Assembly (NCBI GenBank): GCA_964385405.1
Contig: CAYLOT010000030.1
Coordinates: forward strand, 1 to 16,242
Reading direction: 5' to 3'
DNA: 16,242 bases
Origin: CAIZGX01 sp964385405
Lineage (GTDB): Bacteria > Bacteroidota > Bacteroidia > Flavobacteriales_D > Sanyastnellaceae
Shown here in pieces: positions 6,921 to 14,390 of the stretch. The position numbers and the translations under genes are program-made. The first letter of the stretch is position 1; every line of letters starts with the position of its first letter. The notes below the pieces were generated by a model, which did not search any database, was not told where the DNA came from, and saw only the letters and a list, made by a program, of their open reading frames with translations.

Positions 6921-9131
6921 ATGGAAATGAACTTAATCCTAGGCGTATTGGGGCTATATGCCATAAGTCGCCTGTATTCCAGTGTCACTGGAAAAACACC
7001 TAGTAGCCGATTTAATCTTTCAGAATTGAAAGATGCATTTCAAAAAAACAGCGGAGTATGGTGGTTTATGGTTCCAGTTTCAGGAGTACTTATCCTATTC
7101 TTTGAGGCCATTGTCTCTGTGTTATGGTTTCTCGGTGAGATTCTTCATCTCGGAACCGCTTTAATTAAACTCATCATAACCATTGTCAAATGGATATATA
7201 ACGAAGTAATAATTGCCGGTTTCTATTTCTTGTGGAAATTGGTTTGGCATTACCTCATCTGTATTCCGTGGGGCTGGTTCCGAGAAGCGTTCAGGCTTTT
7301 AGGCGACGCTTCTAAATGGTCGAGCTATAAAATTGCAACAATCGGAATTTTCGTGGGATTGATAATTGCCTTCTTAGGCAGATATATCAACTCATTTATC
7401 GGAGAAGAGCACTTGGCGGTACAAGGTTTCATCCAACACGCAACAACACTTTTGTCAATTATTCCAATTGGAATGGCAGCAAGCATGATTGCTTTCAATA
7501 GGAAGAATGCAGGTGCTACATGGAAAGCACAAGGATTGAATTACGCTAAAATCGCATCAGCAATCCTCATTCCTATGATTGTTCTCGTTGGTATTGAGTA
7601 CATATTAATTAATGCGGGTTCACGTACCTCATTCCAATTCTCACTTTCAACCTTACTCGCAGGAGGTAGTCTTTTTGCCTCTTTCCTCATATTAATAAAT
7701 TCAATCTTAATCATTTTTGTAATTAGTGCCTTACCGTCCTTTGCGAATGCATATTCTGGAGATTTAAAAGGAGTGTATCGTGCATTTCTCTCGCATCTCT
7801 ATTACGGTTGGGCTTCATACCTTTTGGTTATTCCTGCTGTTATTATTCCAGCATTTATTTTGTCAATTATTCCAGGACTGATAACGCAAGGAATGACTTA
7901 CTTCACTCAAAAGGCAACCGACTATGTATATGAGCAGCGTATTGCAAGTATTACTGAGGATTCCAAAGAGAGCATGGTTCCTTATTCTGATTGGTGTAAT
8001 GTAGATTCAGTTTCAAACGACTCCTTGAGTAAGCTTATGGAAGCCGATATGCGCATGCTATCGGTTCGCGTTGCACTAAATGGAGTTGGTCGTGGACAAG
8101 CCTATCTAGATTCTTCCTACTCAGCTTTTGCCAATAGAAATGGTGCAATTACTGTCGGATTGTTAGCATACATGTACAACAGTTATTCTGAAATGATAAG
8201 TGAAAACTTGAAGGCTCAGCCAATGAATACTGAGGCAGATAGCGATTCTTCTTTCGCTCTTCTTGCCAAAGATTACAAAGGCGAGGTAAGTGAAATGGAT
8301 TCTTCGGTTGTAAGAAACAATAAAAGCATAGCGTCTTGGCAAGCAGAGAAAGCAGCTGTATGTTCCGATATTGCCCCAGTAGTAGAAGAACCTGTAGCTC
8401 CTGTCATTGAAGAGCCTGTTGTAATCGCTGAACCAACTCCTATAGTTGAAATTCCTTTAGACCAGTGTGAAGCCGATCGTCAAAGAATTGATAAAATAAT
8501 TGCCGACATTCAAGCTGAAAATGAAAAAATTGCTCAGATGAAAGCTCGCAAGGAAGCAGTTATATCTCATTTGAATAAAATGCAGGAGGATGCCAACGGC
8601 ATGGTTGGAAATGAGAATCTTGCGAAACATCTTGGCTATTTCTTTATGAGTATTTGGATGTGTGCACTTGCAGCGATCGCAATAGGATATGTGCTTAGCA
8701 TTTATGCTCATATTAATAGCGTAGTATATGATTCAATCGATCACTCAGATTGGTTAATTACTTCGCAAATACGTGATGCACATGCTGCAAATAAGAACCA
8801 ACCACTTCTTGGATTGTTACTCACATTCGTGACATCGTTGATGGTATTTGGATACGTATCGCAAATGGATTTAACTGCCCCTAAAGCAATTTGGGAAAAG
8901 GCTAAAACTACTACCTTAGATATGTTCAATGATTTAACAGGGCTAAATGCTGCTGCTCCGAGCGCTGAAGCTAATGCGGTTGTTGAGCAGATTAATGCAG
9001 ATAAGCAAGAGGTTGAGGAGTCGATTCTTGTTGAACCTGCGCCAATTGACACAATGAGTCAGTATTTACCGTCACAAGAATATCCAGATGTTTATCCGGA
9101 TTATTCAGATGAATACGGGAATTACGAATAA
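6921..9131 (+). CDS. Large multi-pass membrane protein with Pro/Glu linker and coiled coil, family unrecognised
   Basis: I do not recognise this 736-residue protein. Residues 1-330 hold about nine hydrophobic segments, including VPVSGVLILFFEAIVSVLWF, IATIGIFVGLIIAFLG, ILIPMIVLVGIEYILI and LLVIPAVIIPAFILSIIPGL. Residues about 330-570 are soluble: a Ser/Asp-rich stretch, a Pro/Glu/Val linker (EEPVAPVIEEPVVIAEP, about 490-512), then a heptad-like coiled coil at 516-560. Two more membrane segments follow near 571-595 and 632-650, and the tail is acidic and rich in Tyr, Asp and Pro (YPDVYPDYSDEYGNYE). There is no signal peptide beyond the first hydrophobic segment. The gene stands alone with its own promoter and terminator, so operon partners give no clue. 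The ATG at 6921 is preferred; the one at 6927 is possible. A scaffold or envelope-stress role would be speculation. Confidence 0.85.
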   Translation: MEMNLILGVLGLYAISRLYSSVTGKTPSSRFNLSELKDAFQKNSGVWWFMVPVSGVLILFFEAIVSVLWFLGEILHLGTALIKLIITIVKWIYNEVIIAGFYFLWKLVWHYLICIPWGWFREAFRLLGDASKWSSYKIATIGIFVGLIIAFLGRYINSFIGEEHLAVQGFIQHATTLLSIIPIGMAASMIAFNRKNAGATWKAQGLNYAKIASAILIPMIVLVGIEYILINAGSRTSFQFSLSTLLAGGSLFASFLILINSILIIFVISALPSFANAYSGDLKGVYRAFLSHLYYGWASYLLVIPAVIIPAFILSIIPGLITQGMTYFTQKATDYVYEQRIASITEDSKESMVPYSDWCNVDSVSNDSLSKLMEADMRMLSVRVALNGVGRGQAYLDSSYSAFANRNGAITVGLLAYMYNSYSEMISENLKAQPMNTEADSDSSFALLAKDYKGEVSEMDSSVVRNNKSIASWQAEKAAVCSDIAPVVEEPVAPVIEEPVVIAEPTPIVEIPLDQCEADRQRIDKIIADIQAENEKIAQMKARKEAVISHLNKMQEDANGMVGNENLAKHLGYFFMSIWMCALAAIAIGYVLSIYAHINSVVYDSIDHSDWLITSQIRDAHAANKNQPLLGLLLTFVTSLMVFGYVSQMDLTAPKAIWEKAKTTTLDMFNDLTGLNAAAPSAEANAVVEQINADKQEVEESILVEPAPIDTMSQYLPSQEYPDVYPDYSDEYGNYE

Positions 9132-9150
9132 TTCTTTTCTCATTTCATTG

Positions 9151-9176
9151 AAAGAGCCGCACACGCGGCTCTTTTT
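9151..9176 (+). terminator. Rho-independent terminator after the membrane protein gene
   Basis: AAAGAGCCGC (9151-9160) pairs perfectly with GCGGCTCTTT (9165-9174) around the loop ACAC, and T residues run to 9176. It starts 19 nt after the stop at 9131 and ends 15 nt before the next start codon, so the next gene probably relies on its own promoter. Confidence 0.92.
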
Positions 9177-9178
9177 CG

Positions 9179-9186
9179 TTTCTTTG
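9179..9186 (+). promoter_or_regulatory. Possible -7 element of the radical SAM gene
   Basis: TTTCTTTG differs from TAnnTTTG by one base and ends 5 nt before the GTG start at 9192, right behind the terminator's T run. No TTG lies at the expected -33 distance, where the terminator stem sits instead. If real, transcription would begin at or beside the start codon, giving a leaderless mRNA. Confidence 0.4.
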
Positions 9187-9191
9187 CACTC

Positions 9192-11375
9192 GTGTCGAAA
9201 CCCCTGCTAATAATTCCGCCATTGACCCAGCTGAATACTCCGTATCCAGCAACGGCATACCTAACCGGATTTTTGCGTCAGCAAGGCTATGAGTCGAGAC
9301 AAAAAGATTTGGGACTCGATATGGTTTTGGAAGTTTTTTCCAGAAAGGGATTCGAACAACTGTTCGATGCCATTGAATCTTCCAACTTCAACCTAAATCA
9401 CCAACTCGATGCATTGGTGAAAAATCGCAAGGCCTACGAGAACACCGTAGATGCTGTGATTTCCTTCCTTCAAAATAAAAATTACACACTCGGATACCGA
9501 ATAGCCGCAGGATCTTATTTGCCCGAAGGGTCGCGATTTCAACAAATAAAAGACCTCGAATGGTTCTTTGGAAACATTGGCGTGCAAGACAAAGCGCGAT
9601 ACAAGTGCACCATGTACTTGGAAGACATCTCAGACCTCATTCAAGCTACCGTGGGTCCGCATTTCGGTTTTTCGAAATACGCAGAACGAATTTCAAGAAC
9701 TGCCGTTTCGTTCACTCCAATATTGGAGGAATTAATGAAACCAAACAATTATCTCGATGATATTTTGGTTGAAAAAGTAAAGACTTATTTCCAAGAGGAA
9801 GTGCCTTCCATGGTGGGATTCACGGTTCCTTTTGGTGGAAATTTATACGGAGCTTTGAAGTCAGGACAATGGATCAAAACGCACTATCCGGAAGTGAAAA
9901 TTGCAATGGGAGGAGGGTATCCGAATACGGAACTCCGCGAACTTTCCGATCCGCGCGTTTTTGACTTCGTCGATTACATTACCCTCGACGATGGGGAAGG
10001 ACCGTTCCTAGCGCTGTTGAAGCATCTGGAAGATGCAGAAGTTCATCCGGAACTGAAAAGAACGTTCCGTAGAAATTCAAACAACGAAGTTGAATTCATC
10101 GATAACAAAGCTGGCGGAGATTTTCTTCACGCTCAAAAACCAGCACCAAGCTATACGGGGCTTCGTTTCAACGAATACCTATCGGTCATTGATATGCCGA
10201 ACCCCATGCACCGCTTGTGGAACGACGGGCGTTGGAACAAAATGACGGTGGCTCACGGATGTTATTGGAAGAAATGCAGCTTCTGCGACATTACACTCGA
10301 TTACATTGGAAGATACGACCAAGCCAGCGCAACCCATTTAGTAGATCAGATGGAAGCGCTCATTGCCGAAACGGGTGAAACCGGATTTCACTTCGTAGAT
10401 GAAGCAGCGCCTCCAGCTGCACTGCGCGATTTAGCCATTGAAATTCTTCGTAGAGGCTTGCAAGTCTCTTGGTGGACCAACATTCGTTTTGAAAAAACAT
10501 TCTCTCCCGATCTCTGTAAAATTCTAGCAGCCTCCGGATGCATTGCAGTAACCGGCGGCTTAGAAGTTGCGAGTCCAAGAATTTTAGAGTTGATAGACAA
10601 AGGAATTTCCATAGATCAGGTAGCCAAGGTCTGTAAAGGTTTCCGCGACGCCGGAATATTAGTCCATGCCTACTTAATGTTCGGTTTCCCTACGCAAACC
10701 GAACAAGAAACCATCGATTCGCTGGAAGTGGTTAGACAATTATTCGAAAACCAATTGCTTCATTCCGGACATTGGCACCAATTCGCCATGACCGTGCACA
10801 GCCCAGTGGGAAAAGATCCCGAGAAATACGGAGTGGTGCGTATCGGTCCTGTTTTCGAAGGTTTCGCGAACAACGATTTGTACCACGATGATCCGAAAGG
10901 GGCCAATCACGAGCAATATTCGGAAGGATTGAAAAAGGCATTGTACAATTACATGCACGGCATTGGCTTCGAATTTCCATTGAAGAAATTCTTCAAATTT
11001 CCAATCCCAAATCCATTGGTTCCAAGATCCATGATTGAAAAGGCCGTGAAGAAACTTCCTGAAGATGAGATCGACCTAAAAGGCATGGTTCTTTTCCTTC
11101 ATCAAACTTCACTCAAGTCGCTGAAGAAAAACGGTCCGAACATAGAGGTGCTATTCATGCATAAATCGGGATATCAAAAAATTGACCTGCCCATTGCAGT
11201 AGCCGATTTCCTTATAGAAAATGAATCGAAGTTGAATCTGTTTCAATCTGAAACAATCGGATATCAAGATGCATTAACAACCATTTCCAACCAACTCAAA
11301 TGCACGCCTTCAGAGGTAGTGAAGTTCAATTGGTGGAAGCAAATGCGCGTATACCTTTGGATGGTTCGGGTTTAA
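9192..11375 (+). CDS. B12-binding-type radical SAM protein, substrate unknown
   Basis: This 727-residue protein has the layout of BchE-like radical SAM enzymes. The N-terminal part carries PPLTQLNTPYPATAYLTGFLRQQG and a region ending GGGYPNTELRELSDPRVFDFVDYITLDDGEGP, as in cobalamin-binding modules of this class. The core has the iron-sulfur motif Cys357-x4-Cys362-x2-Cys365 (CYWKKCSFC), followed by FVDEAAPP, GGLEVASPRILELIDKG and HAYLMFGFPTQTEQETIDSL, all typical radical SAM barrel elements. The C-terminal 200 residues are unassigned. I see no DxHxxG cobalt-ligand motif, so any cobalamin would be bound base-off without that His, as in related enzymes. The GTG start is chosen because the preceding TTTG box and terminator leave no room upstream. 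Its stop overlaps the stop of the converging helicase gene. Methylation or ring chemistry is possible; the substrate cannot be told. Confidence 0.88.
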   Translation: MSKPLLIIPPLTQLNTPYPATAYLTGFLRQQGYESRQKDLGLDMVLEVFSRKGFEQLFDAIESSNFNLNHQLDALVKNRKAYENTVDAVISFLQNKNYTLGYRIAAGSYLPEGSRFQQIKDLEWFFGNIGVQDKARYKCTMYLEDISDLIQATVGPHFGFSKYAERISRTAVSFTPILEELMKPNNYLDDILVEKVKTYFQEEVPSMVGFTVPFGGNLYGALKSGQWIKTHYPEVKIAMGGGYPNTELRELSDPRVFDFVDYITLDDGEGPFLALLKHLEDAEVHPELKRTFRRNSNNEVEFIDNKAGGDFLHAQKPAPSYTGLRFNEYLSVIDMPNPMHRLWNDGRWNKMTVAHGCYWKKCSFCDITLDYIGRYDQASATHLVDQMEALIAETGETGFHFVDEAAPPAALRDLAIEILRRGLQVSWWTNIRFEKTFSPDLCKILAASGCIAVTGGLEVASPRILELIDKGISIDQVAKVCKGFRDAGILVHAYLMFGFPTQTEQETIDSLEVVRQLFENQLLHSGHWHQFAMTVHSPVGKDPEKYGVVRIGPVFEGFANNDLYHDDPKGANHEQYSEGLKKALYNYMHGIGFEFPLKKFFKFPIPNPLVPRSMIEKAVKKLPEDEIDLKGMVLFLHQTSLKSLKKNGPNIEVLFMHKSGYQKIDLPIAVADFLIENESKLNLFQSETIGYQDALTTISNQLKCTPSEVVKFNWWKQMRVYLWMVRV

Positions 11376-12700
11376 GAAGACCTTTTTTTCGAATCTCCGT
11401 TACCTGAAAATTTCGGTTTGAATCCGCCGCCACTCTTAGGTCTGTTTCCACCACCTCCGTTTCCGCTTCCTTTACCTGAGCTGCCACCACGATGACTCTT
11501 TCCGCCTCCCGATCTTGAGAAGGGTTTCTTTCCTTGAGGCTTTTGTGCAACACCCGGAGCCGGGTTGTTCTCTGCAGGAAACGGATGATTATCTTCAACA
11601 GGAATTTCCAATCCAATTAATTTCTGAATGTCTCGCAAATAAGCACGCTCCTCAATATCGCAAAACGAAATCGCTCTTCCATCGGCACCCGCGCGGCCTG
11701 TTCTACCTATTCGATGAACATAAGTTTCAGGAATATTCGGAATTTCAAAATTCACAACAAAGGCCAACTCATCAATGTCGATGCCTCGCGCAGCAATATC
11801 TGTTGCAACCAACACACGTGTATGTCCGCCTTTGAAGTTGCTCAATGCGCGCTGACGGTGGTTCTGAGATTTGTTTCCGTGAATGGCTTCGGCTTTAATG
11901 CTGTGTTTCTGCAAAAGCTTCACAACCTTATCTGCTCCGTGTTTCGTTCGGGTGAACACCAAAGCAGACTTAATCGATTTGTCTTGAAGAACATGAACCA
12001 ACAAATCGTTTTTCTTCGCTTGATCAACGAAATATATGGCTTGTTCAATTTTTTCGGCTGTCGATGAAACCGGCGTAACCTCTACTTTTTTCGGAGTGGT
12101 TAAAATGGAATTAGCCAACTCTTGAATGGTCTTGGGCATGGTTGCCGAGAAGAAAAGAGATTGCCTTTGTTTCGGAATGAGCTTTATAATTCGGTTCACG
12201 TCGTGAACAAATCCCATGTCCAACATGCGGTCTGCTTCATCCAAAACAAACATTTGAATTTGATTCAAATTCACGTGTTTCTGCTGAACCAAATCGAGCA
12301 ATCTTCCGGGCGTACAAATAAGAATGTCTACTCCAGCTTTTAGAGCATTCACTTGAGAGAATTGGTTCACGCCGCCGAAAATAACGGTATGACGAAGATT
12401 CAAGTTTCTACCATAACTCGCAAAACTTTCACCAATTTGAATGGCTAGCTCGCGGGTAGGAGTTACAATTAGCGCGCGTATAGCTCGTTTGCCTTGAGGT
12501 GTTTTTTCAGATAATAACTGAAGTATGGGAATAGCAAAAGCTGCTGTTTTTCCGGTTCCGGTTTGCGCACAACCGAGCAAATCATTTCCTTCCAACAAAA
12601 TCGGAATGGCTTGTTCTTGAATTGGAGTGGGGGTGGTGTAACCTTCTTTTTTTAGAGCATTAAGAATCGGCTCTATCAAATTTAATTTTTCAAATGACAT
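11372..12700 (-). CDS. DEAD-box ATP-dependent RNA helicase, RhlE-like
   Basis: The 442-residue product unwinds or remodels structured RNA using ATP, probably in ribosome assembly, mRNA decay or cold adaptation. All family motifs are present: Q motif (F3, TPTPIQEQ at 23-30), AQTGTGKT (45-52), PTRELA (81-86), TPGR (130-133), DEAD (154-157), SAT (185-187), LVATDIAARGID (297-308) and HRIGRTGR (329-336). From about 390 the tail is a Gly/Ser/Lys/Arg-rich, probably disordered RNA-binding extension, as in many Bacteroidota RhlE-type proteins. The ATG at 12700 is preferred over an in-frame TTG at 12718 because it places Phe3 in the usual Q-motif position. The 3' end shares TTAA with the stop of the converging radical SAM gene. 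Confidence 0.96.
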   Translation of the reverse strand: MSFEKLNLIEPILNALKKEGYTTPTPIQEQAIPILLEGNDLLGCAQTGTGKTAAFAIPILQLLSEKTPQGKRAIRALIVTPTRELAIQIGESFASYGRNLNLRHTVIFGGVNQFSQVNALKAGVDILICTPGRLLDLVQQKHVNLNQIQMFVLDEADRMLDMGFVHDVNRIIKLIPKQRQSLFFSATMPKTIQELANSILTTPKKVEVTPVSSTAEKIEQAIYFVDQAKKNDLLVHVLQDKSIKSALVFTRTKHGADKVVKLLQKHSIKAEAIHGNKSQNHRQRALSNFKGGHTRVLVATDIAARGIDIDELAFVVNFEIPNIPETYVHRIGRTGRAGADGRAISFCDIEERAYLRDIQKLIGLEIPVEDNHPFPAENNPAPGVAQKPQGKKPFSRSGGGKSHRGGSSGKGSGNGGGGNRPKSGGGFKPKFSGNGDSKKRSS

Positions 12701-12769
12701 AAAATACGTGGTCGCCAAATTCCCAATCGTATTTCAAAGTTGAACTGCCAACGGAACTTGTTGCGGGGG

Positions 12770-12777
12770 CAAAGGTA
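12770..12777 (-). promoter_or_regulatory. -7 element upstream of the DEAD-box helicase gene
   Basis: The minus-strand sequence TACCTTTG matches TAnnTTTG exactly and starts 2 nt after the upstream methyltransferase stop codon. It would give a 5' leader of roughly 65 nt before the ATG at 12700. A longer leader suits cold-inducible helicase genes, but that link is inference. I see no good -33 TTTG. Readthrough from the methyltransferase gene is equally possible. Confidence 0.4.
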
Positions 12778-12779
12778 GG

Positions 12780-13424
12780 CTACTTCTTCACCCGAACCAT
12801 CATTAATCCGTCGCGAAGCGGCAAAAGCACCTTCTCGCAACGAAAATCTTTCGCCACTAAATCATTCAATTCTTGAAGCACTTGTGTATCGAAATCCTTT
12901 TCAGCTGCGGGTTCTAGAACTTTGCCACTCCAAAGGACGTTGTCAATTAAAATCACACTCCCGGCATGAACATGTTCCATTGCCCAGTTCCAGTAATGAA
13001 CGTAATTGCGCTTATCTGCATCTATAAAGATCAAATCGAAACTTCCGTCAATTTCAGGAAAGGCATCCAAGGCGGCTTTATAAATGGGTTTTATTTCTTT
13101 TCCATTTTTATGTTGAAGGAAATACTTTTCGTGCAACCAGCTGAGCTCATCGTTTTCATCAATAGTAATAAGTTCGCCTCCTTCGGAAAGACCGTCAGCC
13201 AAGCAAAGCGCGCTGTACCCCGTGAATGTTCCAATCTCTAGTACACGCTTGGGTTGAATCAACTGTGAAAGCAAACTTAAAAATCGACCTTGGAGATGTC
13301 CACTTAACATACGCGGATTAATCACCTTCTGCCAGGTTTCAGCGGAAAGCGACTTCAACAAATCAGATTCATCATCTGAGTGCTTCTCGCAGTAGTCTAA
13401 TAAAGTAGATGAGATAAAATCCAT
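12780..13424 (-). CDS. SAM- and metal-dependent O-methyltransferase (caffeoyl-CoA OMT-like)
   Basis: The 214-residue protein belongs to the class I, cation-dependent O-methyltransferase family that methylates catechol-like hydroxyls; the bacterial substrate is usually unknown. The SAM-binding motif VLEIGTFTGYS spans residues 61-71. The metal ligands fit the family spacing exactly: Asp135 in FIDADK, then Asp161-Asn162 in LIDN. Length is normal and the gene looks complete. The ATG at 13424 follows a TAACTTTG box by 4 nt. It is divergent from the CPBP gene across 32 bp, and its stop lies 79 nt upstream of the helicase start, so the two minus-strand genes may be partly cotranscribed. Confidence 0.93.
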   Translation of the reverse strand: MDFISSTLLDYCEKHSDDESDLLKSLSAETWQKVINPRMLSGHLQGRFLSLLSQLIQPKRVLEIGTFTGYSALCLADGLSEGGELITIDENDELSWLHEKYFLQHKNGKEIKPIYKAALDAFPEIDGSFDLIFIDADKRNYVHYWNWAMEHVHAGSVILIDNVLWSGKVLEPAAEKDFDTQVLQELNDLVAKDFRCEKVLLPLRDGLMMVRVKK

Positions 13425-13428
13425 TGCA

Positions 13429-13436
13429 CAAAGTTA
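13429..13436 (-). promoter_or_regulatory. -7 element of the O-methyltransferase gene
   Basis: The minus-strand sequence TAACTTTG matches TAnnTTTG exactly and ends 4 nt before the ATG at 13424. A transcript would start at or next to the A of the start codon. The -33 position falls around the start codon of the opposite gene and shows no TTTG there. Confidence 0.55.
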
Positions 13437-13443
13437 CAAAGCT

Positions 13444-13451
13444 TACCTTTG
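13444..13451 (+). promoter_or_regulatory. -7 element of the CPBP protease gene
   Basis: TACCTTTG matches TAnnTTTG exactly and ends 5 nt before the ATG at 13457. A TTG at 13424-13426 lies 17 nt upstream, slightly closer than usual, and overlaps the start codon of the divergent methyltransferase gene. It decides the start: an upstream in-frame TTG at 13424 would lie upstream of the promoter. Confidence 0.55.
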
Positions 13452-13456
13452 CATTT

Positions 13457-14071
13457 ATGAGAGCGAGTCGGGAATTGTTTATGCGCATGGGTTTGCTTAC
13501 GCTACTTGTTCCATTGTTTATTGTAGCCATCTTGTATTATTTCAGTTCAACGGCCTTCATGATTCCTGTGATAATCGGAAAAATGAATGTTTGGTTTCAG
13601 TTGTTCCTTGGCATAGCCGGAGGATTTGTTCTCAGTGGCATCACGTGGCTCATGGGCAAATGGAAATACCTCGAACAAGTCAACTTCGATTTCACCTTAC
13701 GTCTAGGAATTTTCAATTTCAGCAAACAAGAAATTCTTTTTTTGAGTTTCTGCGCAGGTGTAGGAGAAGAGATTGTCTTTCGTGGAATGATTCAACCTTG
13801 GTTAGGAATTCTAACTACATCGTTCTTATTTATTGCATTACACGGATACATGAGTTACAGCTCTTGGCCAAAGGTAATCTTCGGATTAATTCTTTTCGCC
13901 GTTGGAACCGTGCTAGGAATACTTGGCGAATTTGTTGGTTTATTAGCTGCTATTGTTGCACACATTATTTATGACATCGTTGCTTTTCATCGTATTCAAT
14001 CGGAGTACGAAGAATTGAAGAAGAAAACCGTAATTCCAATTGCACATGAGCAAGAAGAACAACAAGAGTGA
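13457..14071 (+). CDS. CPBP-family intramembrane metalloprotease
   Basis: The 204-residue integral membrane protein has the three CPBP (Abi/CAAX protease-like) motifs: Glu104-Glu105-x3-Arg109 (EEIVFR), FIALH ending at His129, and His169-x3-Asp173 (HIIYD). These are the expected catalytic and metal-binding residues inside the membrane. Hydrophobic segments lie near 12-40, 47-66, 92-103, 115-130, 139-156 and 158-175. The C-terminus is charged and cytoplasm-like (EELKKK, EQEEQQE). In bacteria such proteins process or protect against peptides, or act on membrane partners; the substrate here is unknown. The ATG at 13457 is chosen over the TTG at 13424, which lies upstream of the promoter. Its last 26 nt overlap the SUI1 gene in another frame. 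Confidence 0.9.
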   Translation: MRASRELFMRMGLLTLLVPLFIVAILYYFSSTAFMIPVIIGKMNVWFQLFLGIAGGFVLSGITWLMGKWKYLEQVNFDFTLRLGIFNFSKQEILFLSFCAGVGEEIVFRGMIQPWLGILTTSFLFIALHGYMSYSSWPKVIFGLILFAVGTVLGILGEFVGLLAAIVAHIIYDIVAFHRIQSEYEELKKKTVIPIAHEQEEQQE

Positions 14072-14390
14072 GGGTGGATTCGTATTTAGCACGAATCCAA
14101 ACTTCAACCTAGAAAATGAAAATGAAGCTGCGGTGACACTTCCGCCAAACGAACAAAAATTGAAAGTTTGGTTGGAAAAAAATCACCGCGGCGGCAAGAC
14201 AGCCTCTGTAATTAAAGACTTTGTTGGAAACGATGAAGACTTGGAACAGTTGGCAAAAGTGCTCAAAAATAAATGCGGAACAGGAGGAAGTGCGAAAGAT
14301 GGCGAGATCATCATTCAAGGCGACCACAGAGAAAAAATAATCAAGTTGCTTATCGAAATGGGGTACGCAGCAAAAAAAGCAGGAGGATAA
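14046..14390 (+). CDS. SUI1/eIF1-like translation factor (YciH family)
   Basis: The 114-residue protein is a bacterial homologue of eukaryotic initiation factor 1. The conserved core is clear: RGGKTASVIKDFVG, then LAKVLKNKCGTGGSAKDGEI, then IQGDHREKIIKLLIEMGY. E. coli YciH is reported to affect initiation fidelity and to act in stress, but the role in Bacteroidota is less known. The ATG at 14046 is preferred to an in-frame TTG at 14040. The first 26 nt overlap the 3' end of the CPBP gene, implying translational coupling. The last codons carry AGGAGG just before the next start. Confidence 0.95.
   Translation: MSKKNNKSEGGFVFSTNPNFNLENENEAAVTLPPNEQKLKVWLEKNHRGGKTASVIKDFVGNDEDLEQLAKVLKNKCGTGGSAKDGEIIIQGDHREKIIKLLIEMGYAAKKAGG
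14381..14386 (+). promoter_or_regulatory. Perfect Shine-Dalgarno AGGAGG before the THUMP methyltransferase gene
   Basis: AGGAGG lies 4 nt before the ATG at 14391, inside the final Ala-Gly-Gly codons of the SUI1 gene. Shine-Dalgarno sites are rare in Bacteroidota, where the 16S tail is largely unavailable, and I saw no comparable site at the other starts in this window. It may be functional or only a by-product of Gly codons. Confidence 0.4.

Noticed and set aside
12701..12718. Helicase start at an in-frame TTG (12718)
   Set aside because: The ATG at 12700 puts the conserved Phe of the Q motif at residue 3, as usual, and the six extra residues look non-conserved.
12735..12742. Second -7-like box (CAACTTTG, minus) before the helicase gene
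   Set aside because: It lacks the TA dinucleotide and any TTG at -33; the exact TACCTTTG at 12770-12777 is the better candidate.
13424..13456. N-terminal extension of the CPBP protease from a TTG at 13424
   Set aside because: It would overlap the divergent gene's start codon and lie upstream of the exact TACCTTTG box; the ATG at 13457 fits better.
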